DNA of 5,627 bases from Pseudomonadota bacterium (lineage in GTDB: Bacteria > Pseudomonadota > Gammaproteobacteria > JAKAQQ01), in the NCBI GenBank assembly GCA_021828425.1, contig JAKARN010000117.1, positions 1 through 5,627 on the forward strand, read 5' to 3'. Of this stretch, positions 1-5,627 are shown one piece after another; within the stretch, counting starts at the first letter, position 1; the number at the start of each line of letters is the position of its first letter. The position numbers were made by a program, and so were the translations under genes. The notes beneath the pieces are model-generated. The model worked only from the letters and a program-made list of their open reading frames with translations, did no database searches and was not told the origin of the DNA.

Positions 1-964
1 TTCCGATCTGCTGCTGGCGCTCATGATTTTCTCGGTTGCTCTGGTCGGATATTCCGGCGGCAATGCCTTCTACAACTCGCTCCTTCCGCATCGTTGCCGC
101 CCACAAGAGATGGATCAGGTCTCCTGCACCGGATATGCCGCCGGCTATCTCGGAGGCGGTTTGCTGTTTGCCGGAAATATTTTCGTGGTGAGTCACCCTG
201 TGTTTTTTGGCTTGGCGAACCGTCTTGAGGCCCTGCGTTTCGTTTTTGCGGATGTGGCTGTCTGGTGGACCCTGTTTGCCCTGCCTCTGCTGATCGACAG
301 ACGACGATCCTCGAGTCGGCCCCGGACCCGTGGCTCGAGGCTCATTCAGGATGGCTGGAACCAATTTCGCGCCACGTTCCGGGAGGTTCGGAAACTGCGA
401 CAGGTCTCGGTTTTCCTCTTGGCTTACTGGTGTTACATCGATGGTATCAATACCATCATCCGGATGGCGGTGAGTTATGGGTTGAGTCTGGGATTTCCCT
501 CCTCGAGCCTCATCGTCGCGATCCTTCTGACCCAGGCGGTGGCCTTTCCCGCGACATTCGGATTTGCCTGGATCGGGCGGCGCACCTCGGCACTCCGTGC
601 GCTGTCCTGGGGTATCGGGATTTATGTCCTGGCTACCCTGGCGGCGGTGTTCATGACCAACGTGATTGAGTTTTATGCCTTGGCAGGCGTGATCGGGCTC
701 GTTCAGGGAGGGACTCAGGCGCTGTCCCGATCCCTCTATGCCAGGCTCATCCCGAGGGAAAAATCGGCTGAGTTTTTCGGCTTTTATGGTACGGTCGGGA
801 AGTTTTCAGCCATTCTCGGCCCCCTGCTCGTGGCGCTCACGGAACGCTGGAGCGGCAACGCCCGGGTGGCCATCGGCAGCATTGTGGTGCTTTTCGTGGT
901 GGGAGCCTATTTCCTGCACCAGGTTGACTGGCGCGAAGGTGAGGCCCTGGCGGGCACGCTCTAG
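1..964 (+). CDS. UMF1/Atg22-like MFS transporter, C-terminal part (5' truncated by window)
   Basis: A polytopic inner-membrane transporter of the major facilitator superfamily, UMF1 (Atg22-like) group; the substrate is generally unknown in bacteria. The frame is open from base 2 to the TAG at 962-964, so the start lies left of the window and the ATG at 23 is an internal methionine. Numbering from that ATG, family-like signatures are GGNAFYNSLLP (12-22), VSCTGYAAGYLGGG (33-46), the LLAYWCYIDGINTIIRMA helix in the middle, and QGGTQALSRSLYARLIP (228-244) followed by AEFFGFYGTVGKFSAILGP. Several hydrophobic helices alternate with a basic cytoplasmic loop (RRRSSSRPRTRGSR) typical of the centre of a 12-helix MFS protein; roughly the last two thirds is present. 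It converges on the exported-protein gene and shares the CTAG at 961-964 with it. No terminator is visible after the stop. Family assignment is firm; substrate cannot be inferred. Confidence 0.93.
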   Translation, partial: SDLLLALMIFSVALVGYSGGNAFYNSLLPHRCRPQEMDQVSCTGYAAGYLGGGLLFAGNIFVVSHPVFFGLANRLEALRFVFADVAVWWTLFALPLLIDRRRSSSRPRTRGSRLIQDGWNQFRATFREVRKLRQVSVFLLAYWCYIDGINTIIRMAVSYGLSLGFPSSSLIVAILLTQAVAFPATFGFAWIGRRTSALRALSWGIGIYVLATLAAVFMTNVIEFYALAGVIGLVQGGTQALSRSLYARLIPREKSAEFFGFYGTVGKFSAILGPLLVALTERWSGNARVAIGSIVVLFVVGAYFLHQVDWREGEALAGTL

Positions 965-1959
965 GGGTGGCGTGGATTGTGACGGAGAGGGACCGGATTG
1001 GCGAGAATCACTTCACGTGCCCCGTTTTCGCGGAGGACATAGCGGGTCCAGCGGAGATGCATCACCGCGATGCCGTGACCCCAATAGGACGCGGGATAAG
1101 CCGGATACCGGCAGACCACGCCGGCGGGGGGTGGCTGACCTCGTCGCAACGGGACAATATGCCAATCCATGATGAGTTCCGTGGGCAGGCTTCCCGGGGA
1201 TCGGCTGTTGAATCGCGTGTGTCGAAGGACGCGGATCAAGGACAGGGTCGCATCCACAAGGGCCGGAGGGCGACCATAGCGGGCGATGGCGAGACGAGTC
1301 GGCGGGATATGCCGTTCCCCCTGGCGATCGACTGGCACCTGACCCAATCGATTGAGACGAACGACCACCGGGGTTGACAGGACGGGCAGCTCGTCAAGCG
1401 CGCGGGGAGGACACACGAAGTGGACGAGGCTGCCCCCTCTCCACAAGCGGCCGCGGAGCCGACTGGTAATCGACGGGAGGCGCTTGGCTTTGAGGCCATG
1501 GGTCGTGAGGGGGACTGCGATGCTGAGACCAAAGGCGAGCCGCCGCCGGATCATGTGCCATGCGTGCCAGTAGTGCCTGAGCCAGACCCCGCGGGTGAAG
1601 AGGAGATCTCCAATCGACCAACATTGAAGCGGGAGCATGCAGGGGCGGGCACGCGTCCGGACCGCGACGGCCTGCTCGGGTCCAAACGTGAGGCAGGAAG
1701 GAGCACGGCAGGTGGGGCGGAGCAGCAGGGCATTGGCCCCAAGCCGTCGCGCCTGCCGTTCCCAATGGAGGAGCAGGGCCCGTTCCGTGGCCATGCCCTG
1801 AACGCGACTGAGATAGCCTTTTTCGCCGAGTGTTCCCAGTCGCTGGGAGTGAAGTGGCGGGAGCAGCAGAATCGGTAATGATCTTCGCGCCAAGGCCGGC
1901 AGGCTGGCCAGCGTCACGGCCAGTCCGCAGAGGATAGCGACCGATCGGGACGGGTTCAC
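961..1959 (-). CDS. hypothetical exported protein with six mature cysteines, RcsF-like motif near N-terminus
   Basis: Not recognised as a known full-length family. It starts with GTG at 1957-1959, chosen because AGGGAGG lies 4 bases upstream and because residues 1-24 then form a clean signal peptide: short basic n-region (MNPSR), hydrophobic core, and ALA before Arg25 (signal peptidase I type; no lipobox). The mature protein is strongly basic and has cysteines at 84, 89, 107, 113, 183 and 283, an even number consistent with periplasmic disulfides. Residues 41-100 read LGTLGEKG...QARRLGANALLLRPTC...C...EQAVAV, which resembles the core of RcsF and related small envelope proteins (LG-V-G, then ANAVLL-SC, then C--QAV). 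Residues 126-140 are a Trp/His/Arg-rich stretch (WLRHYWHAWHMIRRR). There is no further membrane segment. It lies downstream of the MoxR-DUF58-TgpA genes on the same strand, separated by 176 bases, so co-transcription is uncertain. Reality as a gene is likely (signal peptide, ribosome site, exact stop overlap); function is unknown. Confidence 0.72.
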   Translation of the reverse strand: MNPSRSVAILCGLAVTLASLPALARRSLPILLLPPLHSQRLGTLGEKGYLSRVQGMATERALLLHWERQARRLGANALLLRPTCRAPSCLTFGPEQAVAVRTRARPCMLPLQCWSIGDLLFTRGVWLRHYWHAWHMIRRRLAFGLSIAVPLTTHGLKAKRLPSITSRLRGRLWRGGSLVHFVCPPRALDELPVLSTPVVVRLNRLGQVPVDRQGERHIPPTRLAIARYGRPPALVDATLSLIRVLRHTRFNSRSPGSLPTELIMDWHIVPLRRGQPPPAGVVCRYPAYPASYWGHGIAVMHLRWTRYVLRENGAREVILANPVPLRHNPRHP

Positions 1960-1963
1960 GTCG

Positions 1964-1970
1964 CCTCCCT
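1964..1970 (-). promoter_or_regulatory. Shine-Dalgarno AGGGAGG for the exported-protein gene
   Basis: On the - strand AGGGAGG is followed by CGAC and then the GTG at 1957-1959. The strong match at 4-base spacing supports the GTG as initiation codon, which is otherwise a weak start and could be overlooked in favour of a later methionine that would remove the signal peptide. Confidence 0.7.
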
Positions 1971-2012
1971 TTCCGCACTGGAAAGCTGTTCCGATTGGTG
2001 GGAAGCTACCAC

Positions 2013-2048
2013 AAAAAAAGGTGCACTGTGCTGGGTTGGCTCACCCAG
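2013..2048 (-). terminator. possible weak terminator: hairpin plus distant T7 run
   Basis: Read on the - strand, CTGGGT-GAGCCA-ACCCAG (2048-2031) forms a perfect 6-bp stem with a 6-base loop. It is followed after 11 bases by TTTTTTT (2019-2013). It lies about 90 bases after the tgpA-like stop, a sensible place to end the operon transcript. The 11-base gap between stem and T-run is longer than in a classical Rho-independent terminator, so this is tentative; it could equally be a leader structure ahead of the exported-protein gene. Confidence 0.3.
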
Positions 2049-2096
2049 GAGAGGGCCATGGGTTCCCGTCGTTTGTGCATGCCGGGGGTCCGGTTT

Positions 2097-2134
2097 TTGG
2101 GCTCGCATCCCAATAAATAATTTTGAGTATTGGG
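2097..2134. repeat. three-arm inverted repeat able to form two exclusive hairpins
   Basis: Arm A is TTGGG (2097-2101), arm B is CCCAATA (2109-2115) and arm C is TATTGGG (2128-2134). B pairs perfectly with C (7 bp, 12-base loop) or, over its first five bases, with A (5 bp, 7-base loop), but not with both. The loop between B and C belongs to an AT-rich patch: 17 of 20 bases at 2111-2130 are A or T, in an otherwise GC-rich window. It begins one base past the stop codon of the tgpA-like gene. Neither strand has a clear T-run right after the B/C hairpin; on the + strand the A/B hairpin runs into TAAATAATTTT. Possible roles are an mRNA 3'-end stabiliser or a promoter-proximal site; no good sigma-70 promoter is recognisable. 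Confidence 0.5.
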
Positions 2135-2135
2135 T

Positions 2136-4157
2136 CTACATATCCTCTGCGGACGACTTCTTTTTTACCCTGACGGGACCTGAACCGGGGTCGTAGCGGG
2201 AAGCCGCTTCGGCAAAGCGCCGGACCTCCTCGGGGGGCGGGTCGTTTTGGTAGTGGAGATCGGAATAACGCTGGGCGAGGGCAAGAAAGCCTTGTCTTTT
2301 GTCCGCGATGAGCTGGTCGCTCATCCGGAGTGCGAAGGCCATGGGGGGTTCCCAGGCTCTGGGTATCCCCCAGGGTCGTATTCTCCTGAGGAGCTTTCTC
2401 CAGGCCTTCTCCTCAATCCGGCGGGACCGACGCGCACGGTCTGGCCAACGGAGACGGTTCATGAAGAAAGAAAGGCTGAGTGCGACCAGGATGAATCCCA
2501 GCCACTCGGCAGTCTGCGCCAGGCCGAATCCCACCTCGTGCAGGAGACGTGCCTGGAGGCGGGGACCGTATCCCAAAACCCAACGATCCCAGAGCGCATC
2601 AAAAGCATCCCAGCTGGTCTGCAGGTGGAGCCAGAGCCCCTGGTCGGGAAGTTCCAGTCCGGCCAGGCGCAGATGTCCCGACAGGACCGCCCGTGCACCG
2701 GGACTGACCCGGTTGGCCGCGATGGCTTGGGTGGGATCCACCCGCATCCAGCCCCGACCGTGGATCCAGACTTCATCCCAGGCGTGTGCGTCCGATTCCC
2801 GGATCACGTAAAAGCCGCCGATGGAGTTGTAATGGCCGCCCACAAAGCCCGTCACGACGCGGGCCGGAATGCCGGCTGCGCGCATCAGGAAAGCAAAAGC
2901 GGAGGCGTAGTGCTGGCAGAATCCGCGCCGGGTCTGGAAAAGAAAATCATCAATTGAGTTGATCTTTGTGAGGAGGGGCGGATGCAAGGTGTAGTAGAAC
3001 GGCTGGTTGTGAAAATAAGACAGGGCCCGGGCGATGATGGAGCGGGGGTGGGGGTTCTCTTTCCGCCAATGGATGGCGAGCGCTCGGCTTCGGGGATCGG
3101 CTCCGATCGGCAGGGCCAGGTCGCGCAGGCGGGTCATCTCGGGCAGGTGTTCCATACGCAGGTCGGGATAGGAAATGGCCTCGTAACGGGTCAGGCGGCG
3201 GACCGGAAAAGGACTTCTCAGTTCGAAGAGCGAGTCGAGACGGGCACCGATGGACCAGTCCACAGGGAAGTCGAGTGCGTAGAGCGCCCGCGTTTCTGTC
3301 GGCTCCAGGGTGATCCGGTAGCGATAGGCTGCTCCGGAAAGTCGGGTGGTTCGGGGCGGGGGGAGGTGGGCGGTCCGTCCGGGCAGCCAGGTGGTTCCGG
3401 TGAAGCGGTTGAATACCGGACCACGGAAATAGCGATCGACCCGCGGGGGTCGCGGACCCAGGTACCGGATCCTGAAAACGATCTGGTGAGAGAGCACAAT
3501 CCGGTTCAGGGAACCGGGATCGAGATGGCGCGGAAGCCCGAGCGGGTGGGTTGAGGTGGGTCCGAGTCCCCAGAGTGGGCCTGAAATCCGGGGAAAGACG
3601 AAAAAGAGGATGAGCGCGGTGGGCAGGGCCCGGATCAGCCAACCCAAGGCCTCGCGCCAGGCGGACCAGGGACCGCCTTTCTCACGCCCGGATTCGAGGC
3701 GGAGCCAGAGGGCCGTAAGGAGCAGTGTGATGACGGCGAGATAAAGGACGAGGAGCGGCGCTTGACTCAGGAAGAGATCAGCACCGATTTCAAAGTATCC
3801 GATCAGCACGAGGATCCGGAGATCCCGCAGCGAAGTGCTCTCGAAGGCTTTGAGTGCGGCCATGAGCAGGAGCAGGGCCGAGCCTGGAAGAGCTCCGTTC
3901 AACCCGTGGAAGGTGATCAGAACGAAGGCCAGGCCAACCCCGATCAGGAGGAGACGGATCCAGAGCGACGGCCGCTGCCCGGGCCATGGCCGGCGGAGAC
4001 GGGCGATCAGCATCAGGCCAGCGGCTCCAACCATCCAGGCGGGGAGCTCGCGGAACAGGGGAAGCCAGACGAGTGCGAGGGTGATGAAAAGTCCGGGCAC
4101 GGGTGAGCCGGCGGCGGGAAGGCCATGGGCGGCTGGTCCGGGTCGCGTCCCTCTCAT
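2136..4157 (-). CDS. tgpA: TgpA-like membrane transglutaminase (DUF3488 / transglutaminase-like / DUF4129)
   Basis: A 673-residue multi-pass inner-membrane protein with a periplasmic transglutaminase-like cysteine domain, the organisation of TgpA of Pseudomonas aeruginosa. The N-terminal region has several hydrophobic segments (about 23-52, 66-88, 93-105, 113-152, 170-189). A soluble region follows, with the transglutaminase core at about 400-480. The catalytic triad is visible: Cys414 in RRGFCQHYASAF, His458 in SDAHAWDEVW and Asp474 in MRVDPTQA. A last membrane segment (about 551-567) precedes a basic cytoplasmic tail with the helical DUF4129-like end. Length and order are normal for the family and nothing is missing. 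The start chosen is the ATG at 4155-4157, which overlaps the TGA of the DUF58 gene (ATGA); no Shine-Dalgarno precedes it, so translation probably depends on coupling to DUF58. A GTG at 4218-4220 would add 21 residues but has no ribosome site. Natural substrate is unknown. Confidence 0.93.
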   Translation of the reverse strand: MRGTRPGPAAHGLPAAGSPVPGLFITLALVWLPLFRELPAWMVGAAGLMLIARLRRPWPGQRPSLWIRLLLIGVGLAFVLITFHGLNGALPGSALLLLMAALKAFESTSLRDLRILVLIGYFEIGADLFLSQAPLLVLYLAVITLLLTALWLRLESGREKGGPWSAWREALGWLIRALPTALILFFVFPRISGPLWGLGPTSTHPLGLPRHLDPGSLNRIVLSHQIVFRIRYLGPRPPRVDRYFRGPVFNRFTGTTWLPGRTAHLPPPRTTRLSGAAYRYRITLEPTETRALYALDFPVDWSIGARLDSLFELRSPFPVRRLTRYEAISYPDLRMEHLPEMTRLRDLALPIGADPRSRALAIHWRKENPHPRSIIARALSYFHNQPFYYTLHPPLLTKINSIDDFLFQTRRGFCQHYASAFAFLMRAAGIPARVVTGFVGGHYNSIGGFYVIRESDAHAWDEVWIHGRGWMRVDPTQAIAANRVSPGARAVLSGHLRLAGLELPDQGLWLHLQTSWDAFDALWDRWVLGYGPRLQARLLHEVGFGLAQTAEWLGFILVALSLSFFMNRLRWPDRARRSRRIEEKAWRKLLRRIRPWGIPRAWEPPMAFALRMSDQLIADKRQGFLALAQRYSDLHYQNDPPPEEVRRFAEAASRYDPGSGPVRVKKKSSAEDM

Positions 4158-5128
4158 GGGGGAGGTTCCGGGTAGAGGGCGAGAGCCGTGAGACAGCGTT
4201 GGTGATGGCCGGGGTTGCACTGCGGCGGCTCATGCAGGTTGGGCAATACCAGGCCGTAAGGGCAGGACGCTGCCTCAAGTTCCATGATCCACCGGGTGAG
4301 GTGCGACAAGCGCTCCTCCAAGCGCCCCGGGGTCTCGTGCCAGTTGAGAATCCGGGTTTCGATCGGGGGAGACTCGAAGCGTTTCGTGAGAAGTCCGCTT
4401 CCCCGCGCATAGGCCGGCCAGTGAATGTGGCGGAGGGTGTCTCCGGGCCGGTATCGCCGCAACCCCTGGAAGTCCTCGACATCGGGATGTTCGGCGCGTC
4501 TCGACCCGGATCCGGCGGATGGAGGGGGAAGGGGCAGAGCGGGATTGGCCGGGGCGGGATAGATGATTGCCGGTGGCAGGGGGGGAAGCCGGGTCCAGGC
4601 GACGAACAGTCCGAAGGGACGGCGCGACTCGAGCCGGAGGCTCGGCGGGGTAAACCAGCCTCGCACCCGGGTTGGTACCGACAGGGTGAGAACCACCGAA
4701 CCCTGGGCTGGCAACTCGATTGTGTGACCCGTTTCGTTCGGGTGAAAAGCCCGCAACACGAGACCCAGACGGGGCAGAGACGAGGGGTTTTCGAGATGGA
4801 TGGCAAGGTGCAGGCTCTCGCCGGCGAAGACGGGGGTGGGCGTTTCCGGATGGATGACGAGTCCAACCAGGTTGCCATGGACACGCGACATGCTGAGCAG
4901 GGCGGTGCTGGCCAGGAGAAAGGCCAGGAAGAAGGCCATGTTGTTGTTGTAGTTCATGGCGCCGAGAAACAATGCGGCCAGCATGAGTGCGAAGGCCAGG
5001 CCGAAGGGAGTCGGCAGGATGTAGGTTTTTCGGTAATGGACCGTCTGGCGGGAGGTCCCCACGGAGCCCGTCGGAAACCGGCCTGCATCCGGTTCCTCCT
5101 GACCCCGTCGGATGCGTGGGATGGGCAT
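4154..5128 (-). CDS. DUF58 domain membrane protein (vWA-like), partner of MoxR
   Basis: A 324-residue DUF58 protein. After a hydrophilic N-terminus, two adjacent membrane helices (about 41-58 and 64-80) are separated by the NYNNNM turn seen in this family. A beta-rich region (about 86-185) follows. The signature VEDFQGLRRYRPGDTLRHIHW at 217-237, then KRFE (249-252), identifies DUF58, and a C-terminal helical part (LEERLSHLTRWIMELE) completes a vWA-like fold that is thought to face the cytoplasm. Between the beta region and the signature is a proline-rich linker (about 182-203). The start ATG at 5126-5128 is supported by AGGAGG four bases upstream. It begins 9 bases after the MoxR stop and its own TGA overlaps the start of the transglutaminase gene, so the three are almost certainly one transcript. 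In this family DUF58 is inferred to link the MoxR ATPase to a membrane target; the reaction is not known. Confidence 0.93.
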   Translation of the reverse strand: MPIPRIRRGQEEPDAGRFPTGSVGTSRQTVHYRKTYILPTPFGLAFALMLAALFLGAMNYNNNMAFFLAFLLASTALLSMSRVHGNLVGLVIHPETPTPVFAGESLHLAIHLENPSSLPRLGLVLRAFHPNETGHTIELPAQGSVVLTLSVPTRVRGWFTPPSLRLESRRPFGLFVAWTRLPPLPPAIIYPAPANPALPLPPPSAGSGSRRAEHPDVEDFQGLRRYRPGDTLRHIHWPAYARGSGLLTKRFESPPIETRILNWHETPGRLEERLSHLTRWIMELEAASCPYGLVLPNLHEPPQCNPGHHQRCLTALALYPEPPP

Positions 5129-5132
5129 GCCC

Positions 5133-5138
5133 CCTCCT
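5133..5138 (-). promoter_or_regulatory. Shine-Dalgarno AGGAGG for the DUF58 gene, overlapping the MoxR stop
   Basis: On the - strand the MoxR stop TGA (5140-5138) supplies the first A of AGGAGG, followed by GGGC and the ATG at 5126-5128. A ribosome terminating on MoxR therefore sits on the DUF58 ribosome site, which suggests coupled translation. Confidence 0.75.
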
Positions 5139-5627
5139 CAGGGAACGGGGACCGTCCGCAGGAAGGATTCGATGGATTCGTGCCGGTCTGTCGTGGTCCG
5201 TCCCGGTTCCAGCCGGTGGGCGGCGACCGCAGGGAAAACGGCCTGGAGGTCATCCGGCCAGATGCTGGTGTGACCGGAGAGCCAGGCGTGGGCCTTGGCT
5301 GCGGAGAGGAGGGCCAAGCCCGCGCGCGGGGAGAGACCCCAGTCGAACTGACCGGATTCACGGCTTCGGATGACGAGTTGTCCAAGGTAGGCGATCACGG
5401 AATCGGCGACGGGCATTGCCTTGATCTCGACCTGCAAGTTCAGAACCTCGTTCGCATCGAGGATCGGTTCGAGCTGGCTCAGGTGCTGTTCCGGATCCAG
5501 CCCCTGCCAGAGCCGGGCTTCGGATTCGGGGTCGGGGTAGCCGAGCGTAAGGCACATGAGGAAGCGGTCCAGCTGCGATTCGGGTAATGGATAGGTTCCG
5601 GTCTGCTGCAACGGGTTCTCCAGATCG
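5138..5627 (-). CDS. MoxR-family AAA+ ATPase, C-terminal part (5' truncated by window)
   Basis: A cytoplasmic AAA+ ATPase of the MoxR family, thought to act as a chaperone-like maturation factor. Only about the last 162 residues are present; the frame is open through the right edge, where it reads [16 protein letters not shown], so the TTG at 5609-5611 is internal and Walker A and B lie outside the window. The visible family marks are [15 protein letters not shown], whose Asp-Arg-Phe carries the presumed arginine finger, then LGYPDPESE, and a lid domain with the sensor 2 motif [22 protein letters not shown]. The C-terminus (HRLEPG...[10 protein letters not shown]) matches the usual end of the family, so the 3' end is complete at the TGA 5138-5140. 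It is the first visible gene of the MoxR-DUF58-transglutaminase operon; any promoter lies to the right of the window. Confidence 0.95.
   Translation of the reverse strand, partial: DLENPLQQTGTYPLPESQLDRFLMCLTLGYPDPESEARLWQGLDPEQHLSQLEPILDANEVLNLQVEIKAMPVADSVIAYLGQLVIRSRESGQFDWGLSPRAGLALLSAAKAHAWLSGHTSIWPDDLQAVFPAVAAHRLEPGRTTTDRHESIESFLRTVPVP

Noticed and set aside
23..964. Transporter gene starting at the ATG at position 23.
   Set aside because: The frame is open upstream to base 2 and the protein would lack the first helices of the family, so the gene is cut by the window rather than short.
1394..1978. Alternative - strand frame of 194 codons over the exported-protein gene.
   Set aside because: Pro/Arg-rich with no signal peptide or motif; the competing frame has a signal peptide and a well-placed ribosome site.
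2079..2092. GCATGC palindrome and neighbouring GC-rich CCGGGGGTCCGG in the gap as a regulatory site.
   Set aside because: Short and GC-rich; expected by chance in this base composition and not linked to any promoter-like element.
3790..4884. Open - strand frame of 364 codons overlapping the transglutaminase and DUF58 genes.
   Set aside because: Out of frame with both real genes, rich in Pro/Ser/Arg, no recognisable motif.
4103..5587. Open + strand frame of 494 codons opposite the DUF58 and MoxR genes.
   Set aside because: Antisense to two firmly identified genes; its composition (Gly, Arg, Gln rich, no domain or membrane pattern) is that of the complement of GC-rich coding DNA.
5138..5611. 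MoxR beginning at the TTG at 5609-5611.
   Set aside because: The frame continues to the right edge with residues matching MoxR ([14 protein letters not shown]), so the TTG is an internal leucine.

Overview
The window is a GC-rich bacterial chromosome segment. It carries the 3' part of one gene on the + strand (left edge) and four genes on the - strand, the last of which is cut by the right edge. The conserved gene order MoxR ATPase, DUF58 protein, TgpA-type transglutaminase and the wording of the MoxR motif ([11 protein letters not shown]) point to a proteobacterium, most likely a gammaproteobacterium. I cannot name a genus.

Layout. Positions 1-964 (+) hold the C-terminal part of a UMF1/Atg22-like major facilitator transporter. 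Positions 961-1959 (-) encode a 332-residue exported protein with a signal peptide and six cysteines in the mature part; I do not recognise it as a whole, but its N-terminal third resembles the RcsF-type core. The two genes converge and their stop codons share the palindrome CTAG, so no intergenic DNA separates them. Positions 1960-2135 are the only real intergenic gap. It contains overlapping inverted repeats, a hairpin with a distant T-run, a very AT-rich patch and the ribosome-binding site of the exported-protein gene. Positions 2136-5627 (-) are a tightly packed operon, in transcription order: MoxR-family AAA+ ATPase (5' part missing), DUF58 membrane protein, TgpA-like membrane transglutaminase. 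The MoxR-DUF58 gap is 9 bases and DUF58-TgpA overlap by 4 bases (ATGA).

How the genes may work together. In families of this kind MoxR is a cytoplasmic AAA+ chaperone-like ATPase, DUF58 a membrane-anchored partner with a von Willebrand factor A-like domain, and TgpA a multi-pass membrane protein with a periplasmic transglutaminase-like domain. The triad is usually read as an envelope-associated module whose substrate is unknown in most species. The downstream exported protein, on the same strand but 176 bases away, is a plausible though unproven periplasmic companion. No RNA gene, insertion sequence, CRISPR array or phage feature was seen.
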